A stretch of 64,000 nucleotides of DNA from contig NZ_AQWM01000010.1 in the NCBI RefSeq assembly GCF_000376105.1, forward strand, positions 55,833-119,832, in the 5' to 3' direction. The position numbers and the translations under genes were made by a program. Below are positions 26,779 through 35,530 of this stretch, piece after piece; within the stretch, counting starts at the first letter, position 1, and each line of letters starts with the position of its first letter. This DNA comes from Asticcacaulis benevestitus DSM 16100 = ATCC BAA-896 (lineage in GTDB: Bacteria > Pseudomonadota > Alphaproteobacteria > Caulobacterales > Caulobacteraceae). The notes under the pieces are model-generated. The model was not told the origin of the DNA. It made no database searches and worked only from the letters and a program-made list of their open reading frames with translations.

Positions 26779-27534
26779 TTAACGTGACAGGAAAGCCATA
26801 AAAGCGGCTTGAGCTTCCGGACTGAGCAGTTGCTGACGGAAGATGGCGCCTTCGGCACGGATCACCTGCCAAAGCTTTTCCGGATCGCGCATGAAGGCCT
26901 TGGTGTGGCGCAGGCTAGACGGCGATAATTTCAGCAGCTTTTGCGCCATGCCAAGTGCGGTTTCGTCGAGGTCTTCGCGCGCCACCGCGACATTCACAAG
27001 GCCAAGCTGTTTCGCGTCCGCCGCGCCGATCACCTCGCCCAACGCCATCCATGCGAAGGTGCGCTGATGCCCGATACGCTCAGGCAGCAGCAGGGTGGAG
27101 CCGGCTTCCGGAACGAGGCCGAGCTTGAGGAAGGGCAGGCTCAGGCGGACGTCTTCCGCCGCCACAACCAGATCGCAATGCAGAAGCAAGGTAACGCCGA
27201 CGCCGACCGCCTGCCCCTGCACCGCCGCGATCAACGGCTTTTCAAAGAAGGTGATCGCCTTGAGGAACTGGAAGACCGGCATGGCGTCGTGGTCGGTATC
27301 CGGGTTTTGATAAGCCGGCAGGTCCTGCGCGAAATCGAGGATATCGTTGCCGGCGCAGAAATCGCCGCCTTCTGCGGCGATGACGACTACGCGAACGGCA
27401 TCATCGGCGGAGGCCTGCGCCAGTCCGGCTGTCAGGTCGGCATACATGGCCTTGGTGAGGGCGTTTTTCTTGGCGGGACGGCTGAGCCTGAGCGTCAGGA
27501 TGCCGTTATCGAGATGGGTTTGGATGTCGCTCAT
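26779..27534 (-). CDS. Enoyl-CoA hydratase/isomerase
   Basis: The 251-residue protein is a crotonase-fold enzyme: LSRPAKKNALTKAMY, GGDFCAGNDILDFAQ (oxyanion loop), AAVQGQAVGVGVTLLLHCDLVVAAEDVRLSLPFLKLGLVPEAGSTLLLP. Of the two catalytic glutamates of mitochondrial enoyl-CoA hydratase, only the second position (VPEAGS) is clearly Glu; the first is replaced by the GVGVTL stretch, so isomerase or another crotonase reaction is possible. It stands alone, with 149 bp downstream and 286 bp upstream that has a hairpin repeat. Confidence 0.85.
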   Translation of the reverse strand: MSDIQTHLDNGILTLRLSRPAKKNALTKAMYADLTAGLAQASADDAVRVVVIAAEGGDFCAGNDILDFAQDLPAYQNPDTDHDAMPVFQFLKAITFFEKPLIAAVQGQAVGVGVTLLLHCDLVVAAEDVRLSLPFLKLGLVPEAGSTLLLPERIGHQRTFAWMALGEVIGAADAKQLGLVNVAVAREDLDETALGMAQKLLKLSPSSLRHTKAFMRDPEKLWQVIRAEGAIFRQQLLSPEAQAAFMAFLSR

Positions 27535-27620
27535 TGTTCTGGCTCCCTGTTTCGCTCACCCTAATCGAAATTGACGTTGACGGCAACTATGCCGCAAGGG
27601 AAGCTGCTCCATTAACAAAG

Positions 27621-27681
27621 CTCCAAGTCTTTCGACCAGAAAGACTTGGCAAGGGCGACCGCCCGCCGCGCACGTTTGCGC
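27621..27681 (+). repeat. Hairpin repeat family, copy A
   Basis: CTCCAAGTCTTTC, a five-base loop and GAAAGACTTGG form a perfect 11-pair stem. It is followed by CAAGGGCGACC and GCCCGCCGCGCACGTTTGC. The same frame of constant sequence (CTCCAA-stem-TTGGCAAGGGCG, then GCCCGCCGCGCACGTTTGC) recurs on the minus strand at 46546-46623 with a different stem sequence, and its hairpin part at 61230-61263. Confidence 0.75.
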
Positions 27682-27820
27682 GTAAGCCATGCTGCGCTTG
27701 AGCAGGCATATAATGCCTTGCATTCGCCACATCTTGAAAATAAACCTATTGAAAATTAATCCATCCCGTTGCAAACCGCGATGGTTGTCTACAGGTCTGG
27801 AGCCGCGGAGAGTCGCCCCT

Positions 27821-29257
27821 ATGAAAACATCCTTGAATTTCAAAAAGATGGCGCAAAGGGTGCAAACCCTCGTCATCGCTGTCGGCCTGGCGTGCATCGC
27901 TAGTGTCAGCACCAACGCGGCCTATGCTGCACCTAAAAAGGAAGTACCGGCCGGTCCGTTCAAGATCGACCCTGCGGTTCAGGCCAAGAGCATGACCGAT
28001 ATTCCGGCAATCATCGCCCTCGCCAAGTTCGATTGCGTCCCCAGCAACGCCTATCTGCTGGGCGCTACCGAATTCGACAAGGCTGGCACCAAGGTCAAGG
28101 GGCAGCTTTATGAAGTGGCCTGTAAAACCGGTCCTGGTTTTATCATCACCAGCGTTTCGCCGACCGAAGTCGGTCAGGCCTTCACCTGCTCGCTGGCCGC
28201 CAAGCTGAAAGCCACCCAGCCTGACGCCATTCAGTGCGTCCTGCCCGAAAATCAGCCACATTACGCCTGGCTCAACACCGTGGTCCAACCCTATATTCCG
28301 GGTTGCCAGGTGAGCGACGCCCGCGTGATTGGTTCGACGTCCGCGGAGCCCCTGATCGACCGCTATGAAGTTGGCTGCGGCGCCAGCGCCGGCGGCATCC
28401 TTGATTATCCGCAACTCGGCACTAAGTCACCGATCGAATACAAGAGCTGTCTGACCGTCGAAGGCACGCCTTCGGCCTGTAAATTCACGACCAAGGAACA
28501 GCTTCTGGCCACTCTGAAGCCGCTGGCCACCCAGGCCTCGGCCACCTGCCAGGTCAACAATGTCCGCTTCATCGGCGTTTCCAAGGAAAACGACAGCTAC
28601 TTCTATGAATTCGGCTGTGCCAACCAACCCGGCTTCGTCGTGCTGACCAAGACGGACAACACCTACCAGCGCATGGTGTCCTGTGCCGCCGCCGCCGGTC
28701 TGGGCGGTTGTACCTTCACCGACGCCGGCGCGGCCTCGAAAGACGCCGGCAGCGCCTTCTCGACCCAACTGGCCAAAGGCGGTTTCCCCTGCACCGTTGA
28801 GGAATACAATGTAATCGGCACACAGGAGCAAACCAAGCGCGACTACATCGAGTTCAAGTGCAAGGAGCAACCCTGGGGCCTGATCGGCTTCGTACCGCAA
28901 GCCGGCAGCACCTCATCGCTGCGTCTGAACGATTGCTTCATCGACCAGACGAGCCGCAAGAGCTGCACCTATGTCACTGAGCCGACCCTGCGTGCCCAAC
29001 TCGACAAGCTGATCAAGATTGCTCAGCCGGGCAAGGGCTGTGATGTCAGCCAGGTGCGTTATATCGGTGAATCCGATGGCATCGAAGGCGCCCTGCTGGC
29101 CGAATTGGCCTGCTCGAACAAGCGCGGTTATATTGCCATCGTTTCGGCTGATCGCAACAAGATCACCGAATCCGTGCCCTGCACGATCGCCAAGTCGCAC
29201 AAGGATCCCATCCAGTGCGAAATCCCCGGTAACGGCACCTATGCCTCCGCTGAATAA
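27821..29257 (+). CDS. Secreted protein of five four-cysteine repeats
   Basis: The family is not recognised. From ATG 27821 it is a 478-residue protein with a signal peptide ending around AAYAA. The mature part is five repeats of 81-90 residues, each with four cysteines: 72/101/123/139, 162/186/210/220, 243/266/288/297, 324/347/372/382 and 407/431/454/466. A repeat typically reads Cys-x-V, then R-x-IG, a YE-x-x-C strand, an aromatic/Gly-rich strand and two closing Cys. All 20 mature cysteines are in register, so two disulfides per repeat are likely. A strong terminator follows. Binding or structural roles at the cell surface are possible; nothing points to an enzyme. Confidence 0.85.
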   Translation: MKTSLNFKKMAQRVQTLVIAVGLACIASVSTNAAYAAPKKEVPAGPFKIDPAVQAKSMTDIPAIIALAKFDCVPSNAYLLGATEFDKAGTKVKGQLYEVACKTGPGFIITSVSPTEVGQAFTCSLAAKLKATQPDAIQCVLPENQPHYAWLNTVVQPYIPGCQVSDARVIGSTSAEPLIDRYEVGCGASAGGILDYPQLGTKSPIEYKSCLTVEGTPSACKFTTKEQLLATLKPLATQASATCQVNNVRFIGVSKENDSYFYEFGCANQPGFVVLTKTDNTYQRMVSCAAAAGLGGCTFTDAGAASKDAGSAFSTQLAKGGFPCTVEEYNVIGTQEQTKRDYIEFKCKEQPWGLIGFVPQAGSTSSLRLNDCFIDQTSRKSCTYVTEPTLRAQLDKLIKIAQPGKGCDVSQVRYIGESDGIEGALLAELACSNKRGYIAIVSADRNKITESVPCTIAKSHKDPIQCEIPGNGTYASAE

Positions 29258-29280
29258 GTGATTTTACCTTTAAGATATAA

Positions 29281-29313
29281 GGCCCGTGAGGTTTACGCCT
29301 CGCGGGCCTTTTT
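29281..29313 (+). terminator. Rho-independent terminator after the cysteine-repeat gene
   Basis: GGCCCGTGAGG and GCCTCGCGGGCC form the stem and TTTTTC follows. It begins 24 bp after the stop codon. Confidence 0.9.
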
Positions 29314-29358
29314 CATGTCTATTTGCTGCGCTAGCCTTGACTGAACACGACGGAGACG

Positions 29359-30204
29359 ATGATGAACCTGCGGCTATATATCGTCCTGGCGGCTTTGGGC
29401 TTAAGCGGTTGCGACCGTATTACCGACCTGTTGGAAAAGCCGGAGACGGGCCCGACACGGGTGATCCCAGCCCCGCTAGGCGATGGTGATATCCGCCTCT
29501 ATCCACCGCTGGCTGATGCGAAGGACCAGACACCAGCCGCTCAGGTCCGCTCCGGCGATTGCGCAAAGACAGTCTGCTTTCAATGGGTCAGGAAGCACTG
29601 GAAACCTTTGCCAAAAACCGACGTCAAGGCTGAAGCCTATCTATCGGTTATGATGCCGTCTGGCTCGGACTATAGCCCAGACCTTTGGCGGCCCGTGGAC
29701 AGCACGGGCAAGCGCGTGCTCGTCAGCGCGGCAGGCGTGGACGGCGTGGCACGCGGCCTGTTCGATGGCCTGCGGATCGGTTTGCAGGATGCGTCCGGCG
29801 CCACCTATTTCACCGCCTATTCTGTCGAGAGTGGCGCCCTGCTCAAAGCACGCGGCCTGTGTACGCGTGACATGGCGACGGATGCCGGCAATCCCGCCAA
29901 GGCCGGCTGCGCTGAAAAGGTCGGGCCCGATCGCTACATCCTGCCCTTCAATGGCGATGTGGTAATTGCGTCGGGCAAGGTGTGGCTGTTGCATCGTCGT
30001 CCGGATCGTTCAAGCAACCGCGTCGACCTGTTCGACCTGCCGCGCGGCCCGGCAGTCTGCCTGCCTGGCTTAATCATCGACACCGAGGGCAAGTGGATGG
30101 GCACGCCGGAAGCGGCCTTATCACCGGATTTGTTTGTATCGCGTTCGCGGCCTTCGGCGGACTATGAGGCGCATAAGGCCAAGCTTCTCAAAGCCTGCCC
30201 TTAA
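29359..30204 (+). CDS. Uncharacterised lipoprotein
   Basis: The 281-residue protein begins with a short lipoprotein signal (ALGLSGC, Cys at about residue 18). The mature part has paired cysteines (SGDCAKTVC, GLCTRDMA...AGC, AVCLPG, LKACP) and no membrane helices. No family was recognised. It follows the cysteine-repeat protein after a terminator and so is expressed separately. Codon use is like its neighbours. It ends just before a CCCCACCACC-type repeat. Confidence 0.8.
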   Translation: MMNLRLYIVLAALGLSGCDRITDLLEKPETGPTRVIPAPLGDGDIRLYPPLADAKDQTPAAQVRSGDCAKTVCFQWVRKHWKPLPKTDVKAEAYLSVMMPSGSDYSPDLWRPVDSTGKRVLVSAAGVDGVARGLFDGLRIGLQDASGATYFTAYSVESGALLKARGLCTRDMATDAGNPAKAGCAEKVGPDRYILPFNGDVVIASGKVWLLHRRPDRSSNRVDLFDLPRGPAVCLPGLIIDTEGKWMGTPEAALSPDLFVSRSRPSADYEAHKAKLLKACP

Positions 30205-30229
30205 ATACTAAGGTTGTTAGAGCAATAAG

Positions 30230-30292
30230 CCCCACCACCAACGCGCAATGGCGCCTCGGTCCCCCTCCCCGAACAAGTCGTGGAGGTATAAG
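30230..30292 (+). repeat. CCCCACCACC / CCCCCTCCCC repeat unit
   Basis: The unit reads CCCCACCACCAACGCGC, then GGTCCCCCTCCCC, a small imperfect hairpin and GGAGGTATAAG. It closely matches the units at 11262-11333 and 58272-58332. It lies between a lipoprotein gene and the 3' end of pyrC. Confidence 0.75.
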
Positions 30293-30294
30293 CA

Positions 30295-31623
30295 TTACAG
30301 CGACTCCATGAAACGGCAGGCCTCCCCGAGGCTTGGTTGCACGATTTCGTCGTCACGCATGACGATCTTGCCACGGATGATGGTCGCTTTCGGCCAGCCG
30401 GTAACTTCCAGCCCGTCGAAAGGCGTCCAGCCGCAGCGCGAACGCATGTCTTCGTGGCGCAAGATCCGTTTGTGGTTGAGATCGACCAGGGTCACGTCGC
30501 CGTCGAAGCCCTCGGCCATGCGGCCCTTGCCGGCCACGCCAAAGACACGCTGGGCACCGGCGGAGGTCAGATCGACCAGACGTTCCAGCGACATGCGGCC
30601 ATGGGCGACGTGGTTGAGCATCACCGGCAGCAGGGTCTGCACGCCCGGCATGCCCGAAGGCGACGCCGGGTAGGGCTTGGCTTTTTCTTCCAGAGTATGC
30701 GGCGCGTGGTCAGAGCCCAGCACATCGGCGATGCCGCCATTGATGCCATGCCACAGGCCATCGACATGATACTGGTCGCGGATCGGCGGGTTCATTTGCG
30801 CCAGACCTTTCAGGCGCTCATAGGCTTCCGGCGCCACCAGGGTCAGGTGCTGCGGTGTGATCTCGACGGTGGCGATGTCCTTGTTTTCGGCCAGGAACTC
30901 GATCTCTTCGCGCGTGGTGACGTGCAGGACGTGGATGCGCTTGCCGGCTTCACGCGCCAGCCGGACGAGACGGTGCGTCGACTGGATGGCCGACTGAGCG
31001 TCACGGACGAAATCGTGGCTTGTCCAGTCGTTTTCGCGCGCCAGCGGACGGCGCTCGGCCAGACGGTATTCGTCCTCCGAATGGAAGGTGGCGCGGCGAT
31101 TGACGCTCTTCAGCACATTGGCCACGCCCTCGTCATCGGCGATCAGCAGGGTTCCGGTCGAGGCCCCCATGAAGACCTTGACGCCGCAGCAGCCCTTGAT
31201 GCGCTCAAGCTCGGCCAGTTCGTGGACGTTCTCGTGCGTGCCGCCGACATAGAAGGCGTGATCGCAGTGCATGCGGTGATGGGCGCGCGCCAGCTTGTCG
31301 GCGAAGGCCTCGGCATTGGTCGTCGTCGGGTTGGTGTTGGGCATCTCGAAGACCGCCACAACGCCGCCCATAACGGCCGCCTGCGAACCGGTCTCCAGGT
31401 CTTCCTTCCACTCAAGGCCCGGCTCGCGGAAGTGGACCTGCGTATCGATCACGCCCGGCATGGCCAGCAGGCCTGTGGCATCGAAGACATCGGCGGCGCT
31501 GGCCTGGCTCAGATCACCGAAGGCGGCGAACTTGCCGTTGGTGATGCCGATATCGCCCTTGCCACGTCCGGCGTGATTGATGATGTCGGCGTTGCGGATG
31601 ATAAGATCGAAGTTTTTCGGCAT
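30295..31623 (-). CDS. pyrC: Dihydroorotase, class I
   Basis: Dihydroorotase cyclises carbamoyl-aspartate to dihydroorotate in pyrimidine synthesis. From ATG 31623 the protein is 442 residues. Metal and substrate residues are present: DTQVHFREPG (His-x-His replaced by the Val-His-x-Arg form seen in this subgroup), the carboxylated Lys region CGVKVFMGASTG, HSED and HVLHVTT histidines, and the catalytic Asp in GSDHAPHT. Because all catalytic residues are kept, it should be the active enzyme and not a PyrX-type pseudo-subunit. The frame opens 22 codons earlier, without support. A GT9 gene lies upstream. Confidence 0.92.
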   Translation of the reverse strand: MPKNFDLIIRNADIINHAGRGKGDIGITNGKFAAFGDLSQASAADVFDATGLLAMPGVIDTQVHFREPGLEWKEDLETGSQAAVMGGVVAVFEMPNTNPTTTNAEAFADKLARAHHRMHCDHAFYVGGTHENVHELAELERIKGCCGVKVFMGASTGTLLIADDEGVANVLKSVNRRATFHSEDEYRLAERRPLARENDWTSHDFVRDAQSAIQSTHRLVRLAREAGKRIHVLHVTTREEIEFLAENKDIATVEITPQHLTLVAPEAYERLKGLAQMNPPIRDQYHVDGLWHGINGGIADVLGSDHAPHTLEEKAKPYPASPSGMPGVQTLLPVMLNHVAHGRMSLERLVDLTSAGAQRVFGVAGKGRMAEGFDGDVTLVDLNHKRILRHEDMRSRCGWTPFDGLEVTGWPKATIIRGKIVMRDDEIVQPSLGEACRFMESL

Positions 31624-31719
31624 GGCAGGCACCTGTAGTCCAGTAAAATCAATGCGCAAGACTCTACGAGCCGACCCCGTTCGTGGCAAGGGCGTGCACC
31701 GGTTTGTGAAGCAAAAGAT

Positions 31720-32691
31720 TCAGAGACGGGCGCGCTCGGCCATATAGCGCTCGATGGTCGCTGCCACACGGTCAATCGACAGATCAAGCATGTGGCAAAC
31801 GTTCTGCTTCAGCTTGGGATCGACGATTTGGATATCGGCCAGGCTGCGCGGGCTGCGAATGGTATGGACATGCCCGCCCAGCGGCGCCGTCACCTCATCG
31901 GAAGGGCCGTACAGGCCAAAGGTCGGGATGCCCGCGGCAGCGGCCAGATGCAGCCACAGCTCATCATTGCCGACGAAGAACGCCGCGTGTTTCAGGGCAG
32001 CATAGGCGCTCAAGGCATTCTGCTCACCGGAAATTTCCATAACCTGCGCGCGCGGCGTGGCCATGCGCAAAGCCTGCAGCGTGTCGCGTTCGCTCTCACC
32101 ACCGATGATCAGCAGACGATAATTGGCGAACGGACCGTCATCACGCATGAGCCGCGTCGCCAGTACGGCAAACCGCTCGGTCGGCCAGCGCCGTCCCAGC
32201 CAGCCGGCACCGGGCGCCATAGCGATCAGCGCCCCTTGCCCGCGCCCGTTATCGATCAGGCGTCGAACACCCGCCTCACGACGCGGCGAGACGCGCAGGC
32301 CCGGTGCGATCTCAGCGGGATCAAGTCTGAGCTTGGCGGCGACCTGCTCGACCACACCGGCCGTATCATTCGGATTGAGCGTAAAGCGCGTCTTCGCCTT
32401 CATCATGCGCGAGATCAGGGTTGGGCCGATATCGACGCACAGGCCCCACTTGCGCCGGCTCAGTTCGCTGAGCGAACCCAGCGCCTTGAGCTTGAAGATC
32501 GGTCCGTCAAAGGCTTGTATCTCGTCGACCAAATCATCATCTTGGAAAAGTTCGGCCGAGGCCGAGCTGGTGGCCAGGGTGATGCGGGCGTTCGGGATTT
32601 CCTGCTTGAGGCGCGCAATGACACCGCTTAAGGACAAGGCCTTGGCAGGCTCGCACAAGGCCAGCAGAAGAATCGGAAAATCAGCTCTCAT
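31720..32691 (-). CDS. Glycosyltransferase family 9 (heptosyltransferase-like)
   Basis: The 323-residue protein has the two Rossmann halves of GT9 enzymes. The acceptor half contains ARLKQEIPNARITLATSSASAELF, and the donor half has IAMAPGAGWLGRRWPTERFAVLATRL, LLIIGGESERD and the ADP-heptose/sugar motif FVGNDELWLHLAAAAGIPTFGLYGPSDE. The usual GNDSG-type residue pattern is altered to GNDEL. It probably adds a sugar to the lipopolysaccharide core on the inner face of the inner membrane. It is 96 bp upstream of pyrC on the same strand and divergent from ygfZ. Confidence 0.85.
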   Translation of the reverse strand: MRADFPILLLALCEPAKALSLSGVIARLKQEIPNARITLATSSASAELFQDDDLVDEIQAFDGPIFKLKALGSLSELSRRKWGLCVDIGPTLISRMMKAKTRFTLNPNDTAGVVEQVAAKLRLDPAEIAPGLRVSPRREAGVRRLIDNGRGQGALIAMAPGAGWLGRRWPTERFAVLATRLMRDDGPFANYRLLIIGGESERDTLQALRMATPRAQVMEISGEQNALSAYAALKHAAFFVGNDELWLHLAAAAGIPTFGLYGPSDEVTAPLGGHVHTIRSPRSLADIQIVDPKLKQNVCHMLDLSIDRVAATIERYMAERARL

Positions 32692-32746
32692 GCCGCATAC
32701 TTAATCCCTAACCGCGCTATAGCAAGTCCCGCCCCTTTGCTTATCA

Positions 32747-33610
32747 ATGATTGACACACTCATGACACTCCAGATCAGCCCGCTTACGCATCGCGCCCTT
32801 ATAAAGGCTTCCGGCCCGGACTGGGCCAGTTTCCTGAAAGGTCTGTGCACTGCCCCCATCGATTCCATGGTCGAGCAGGTGACGGCGGGCGTTTTCCATA
32901 AACTGCACTACGGGGCTTTTTTGCGGCCCCAGGGCAAGATGATCTGCGACGCCCTGCTCCATGCCATCTCTGCTGACGAAATCTGGCTCGATGTGCCGCT
33001 ATCCGAACGCGATGAACTGCTGGCCAAACTTAACATGTACAAACTGCGCGCCAAGGTGACGGTCTCTGCTCTGGACCATCCGGTGTGTGTGGCTTTTGGC
33101 GGCGATCTGCCAACGGACTTCTTGCTGGATTCGCGCGCATCAATCATTGATGATAAATTCGGTTTTGCCTACGCGCCTCAGACCGCGACCGCTTCGCCCG
33201 ATGCGTGGCGCGCTTTCCGTTATACCCATACGCTCGGTGATCCGGGAGAGGATTTCCTTAAGGACGAACTCTATGCCATCGACGCCAATCTCGATCTTTT
33301 GGGCGCCATAGATTTCCACAAGGGCTGCTATGTCGGGCAGGAGCTGACATCGCGCATGAAGCGGCGCGGCCAGATCAAGAACCGTATCCTTGGATTCAGC
33401 TATATCGGCGCAGCGCCCGAAAAAGGTGCGGAAGTGCTGAACGCAGACAAGCGCGCCGGAGAGGTTCTGGCCGCAGCGCATGGCTATGGCCTGGCCCTTA
33501 TGCGGATTGATCGCCGCGATGGCGACCTGACAGCCGGTGACGCCGCAATCAGGCTCAACATCCCCGCCTGGATCGCGCCGCACCTGCCTGACATCTCACC
33601 TGACGCATGA
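32747..33610 (+). CDS. ygfZ: Folate-binding protein YgfZ family (iron-sulfur cluster maintenance)
   Basis: The protein of about 287 residues is related to the T-protein of glycine cleavage and carries the YgfZ signature KGCYVGQELTSRMKRRGQIKNRIL. YgfZ/IBA57 proteins help build or repair 4Fe-4S clusters with tetrahydrofolate. LTHRALIKASGPDWASFLKGL near the start is the folate-domain opening. ATG 32747 and ATG 32762 are both possible; neither has a good ribosome site. It is followed by tag after 42 bp. Confidence 0.9.
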   Translation: MIDTLMTLQISPLTHRALIKASGPDWASFLKGLCTAPIDSMVEQVTAGVFHKLHYGAFLRPQGKMICDALLHAISADEIWLDVPLSERDELLAKLNMYKLRAKVTVSALDHPVCVAFGGDLPTDFLLDSRASIIDDKFGFAYAPQTATASPDAWRAFRYTHTLGDPGEDFLKDELYAIDANLDLLGAIDFHKGCYVGQELTSRMKRRGQIKNRILGFSYIGAAPEKGAEVLNADKRAGEVLAAAHGYGLALMRIDRRDGDLTAGDAAIRLNIPAWIAPHLPDISPDA

Positions 33611-33652
33611 AGCGCATCAACAAAAATGACATAGATACAGGAACCTGACCGT

Positions 33653-34237
33653 ATGTGCGACAAGCCCCGCTGCCCGTGGCCCAAGACCGATCCGCTCTAT
33701 TGCGCCTATCACGATGAAGAATGGGGCGTACCGGAATTCGACTCGCGTGCCCTGTGGGAAAAGTTCGTGCTCGATGGCTTTCAGGCCGGCCTGTCGTGGA
33801 TCACCATCTTGCGCAAACGTGATGCCTTCCGCGCCGCCTTTGCCGGTTTCGATCCTGAAAAGGTGGCCCGTTTCGATGACCGCGACATCGAGCGCCTGAT
33901 GAACAACGCTGGCATTGTACGCTCGCGCGCAAAGATCATCGCCGCCATCGACAGCGCCCGCATAACGCTCGATATGCGCGACAAAGGCACCTCGTTCACC
34001 GACTTCATCTGGGCCATTCAGGATGGCAAGCCGCAGGTCAATCATTACGCGTGGGGGCAGATCCCGACCGAAACAAAAACGTCGCAGGAACTGGCTAAGC
34101 TGCTCAAAAGCAAGGGCTACAAGTTTTGCGGGCCCGTCATCGTCTACGCCTTCATGCAGGCGGTCGGCATGGTCAACGACCACACCGTCACCTGTTTCCG
34201 TCACGCCGAGGTTGCGGGCCTGATGAAAAACAGTTAG
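33653..34237 (+). CDS. tag: DNA-3-methyladenine glycosylase I
   Basis: Tag removes 3-methyladenine from alkylated DNA. The 194-residue protein has the zinc-snap residues (Cys in the N-terminal MCDKPRCPW segment, His in YHDEEWGVPEFD, and the C-terminal HTVTCFRH) and the helix-hairpin-helix core FQAGLSWITILRKRDAFRAAF. GFKFCG-type residues near the C-terminus read YKFCGPVIVYAFMQAVGMVNDH. It is complete. It lies downstream of ygfZ, with three DUF805 genes after it. Confidence 0.95.
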   Translation: MCDKPRCPWPKTDPLYCAYHDEEWGVPEFDSRALWEKFVLDGFQAGLSWITILRKRDAFRAAFAGFDPEKVARFDDRDIERLMNNAGIVRSRAKIIAAIDSARITLDMRDKGTSFTDFIWAIQDGKPQVNHYAWGQIPTETKTSQELAKLLKSKGYKFCGPVIVYAFMQAVGMVNDHTVTCFRHAEVAGLMKNS

Positions 34238-34270
34238 CTTTGAGCTTAAGATCAAAACTTGGGGGATACC

Positions 34271-34816
34271 ATGCCATTGATGTTTCAACCGCTCGCGCGC
34301 TATTTCGACTTTCAGGGCCGTTCGCGCCGTTCGGAATTCTGGCTGTGGGTCCTGTTCCAGTTTATTGTCGGCATCGTTTTCGGCGTCGTGAAAAACATTG
34401 TCGAACCCGCCAATCCGATGGGCACCGTTTTTATCCTGCAAATGCTGTTCTCGCTTGCTATCCTCATCCCAAATATCGCCGTGGCCGTGCGCCGTTTCCA
34501 CGACATCAACCGTACAGGCTGGTGGTATGTCTTTCCGATCGTGGTGATGATCATTGCCGCTATCGTCTATTTTTCGGCCAATGGCGGTGCCTTTTTCAAC
34601 GATATCCAGAAGTTCAGCCAGTTAGGCCCGAACCCGTCGCCCGATCAGGCCATGGCCGTCATGTCAGCCCTGATAGGCCCGATGTTGTGGATTTACCTGC
34701 CGACCCTCGCCGCTTCGATCGTTACCTTCGTGTTCAACGTGCTGGATGGCACGCCCGGGCACAATCGCTTCGGCCCCGACCCGAAAGGCCGTGGCGGCGA
34801 CACCAGCGTTTTCTGA
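34271..34816 (+). CDS. DUF805 inner-membrane protein, paralogue 1
   Basis: The 181-residue protein begins PLMFQPLARYFDFQGRSRRSEFWLWVLFQ, the DUF805 opening (F-x-F-x-G-R-x-R-R-x-E-x-W), and has four predicted membrane helices with the VRRFHDINRTGWW loop. The end (DGTPGHNRFGPDPKG) is also a DUF805 hallmark. Function is unknown. The frame runs back to a TTG at 34259, but ATG 34271 sits behind GGGGGAT. Two paralogues follow. Confidence 0.9.
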   Translation: MPLMFQPLARYFDFQGRSRRSEFWLWVLFQFIVGIVFGVVKNIVEPANPMGTVFILQMLFSLAILIPNIAVAVRRFHDINRTGWWYVFPIVVMIIAAIVYFSANGGAFFNDIQKFSQLGPNPSPDQAMAVMSALIGPMLWIYLPTLAASIVTFVFNVLDGTPGHNRFGPDPKGRGGDTSVF

Positions 34817-34848
34817 TAAATTTTGCGTTCAGCCATAGGGGGGCTTTG

Positions 34849-35442
34849 ATGTCTAACGTACCTTTGATGTTTCAACCGCTGGTCAAATATGTCGATTTTC
34901 AGGGGCGCGCGCGCCGTTCGGAATTCTGGCTGTGGGTGCTGTTCCGCATTATCGTCGGGGCGGTGACCGGCACACTCAGCATGACGCTTATGTTCAACGG
35001 CATGAACTTCCAGAACCCTGACCCGTCACAATTCATGGCGCGTTATTTTCAGGTCATGCCGCTCTTTCAGTTGATCAATCTGGCGCTGCTTTTGCCCACC
35101 CTTGCCGTAGCTGTGCGTCGCCTGCATGATATCAACCGTAGCGGCTGGTGGCTGATTATGCCCATAGCGGTAGCGATTGTGGGCTTGGTCCTGTTCATCA
35201 TCATGTTCGGCACCCAGATTTTCTCCATGGCCGGCGGCTTCGACCATATGACGGAAGAGCAGAGCATCAAGTTCGCGTTCGGCATGTTCGGCTCCCTGTT
35301 CCTGTGCATCTTCCTGCCGATCCTCATCTCCCAGATCGTCATGCTGGTCTTCTACTGCACCGACGGCACGCCGACGGCCAACCGCTTCGGCGCCGACCCC
35401 AAGGGACGTGGTGTGATCGACACGCCTGAAGTGATGTTTTAA
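34849..35442 (+). CDS. DUF805 inner-membrane protein, paralogue 2
   Basis: The 197-residue protein is very like paralogue 1 at both ends (MFQPLVKYVDFQGRARRSEFWLWVLF; VRRLHDINRSGWW; DGTPTANRFGADPKG) but differs in the middle loop, which here carries FGTQIFSMAGGFDHMTEEQ. Four membrane helices are predicted. ATG 34849 lies 32 bp after paralogue 1, with GGGGGG upstream. The frame is open far upstream inside the two preceding genes, but that part is not coding in this frame. Confidence 0.9.
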   Translation: MSNVPLMFQPLVKYVDFQGRARRSEFWLWVLFRIIVGAVTGTLSMTLMFNGMNFQNPDPSQFMARYFQVMPLFQLINLALLLPTLAVAVRRLHDINRSGWWLIMPIAVAIVGLVLFIIMFGTQIFSMAGGFDHMTEEQSIKFAFGMFGSLFLCIFLPILISQIVMLVFYCTDGTPTANRFGADPKGRGVIDTPEVMF

Positions 35443-35530
35443 CCATAAGGCTTAAGCGCATTTTCAGGGATTTTGTGTAGAGTGGCGGGCAGTTTGCGTA
35501 CCCTGCCTCCCCTCCACACAGGATACCTGC

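Noticed and set aside
31660..31700. GTGGCAAGGGCGTGC upstream of pyrC as a fourth member of the hairpin family.
   Set aside because: The 3' constant part is similar, but only a 4-bp stem can be formed and CTCCAA is absent.
34126..34848. Upstream extension of the second DUF805 frame through tag and the first DUF805 gene.
   Set aside because: The extension overlaps two better genes and has no homology; the DUF805 start motif begins right after ATG 34849.
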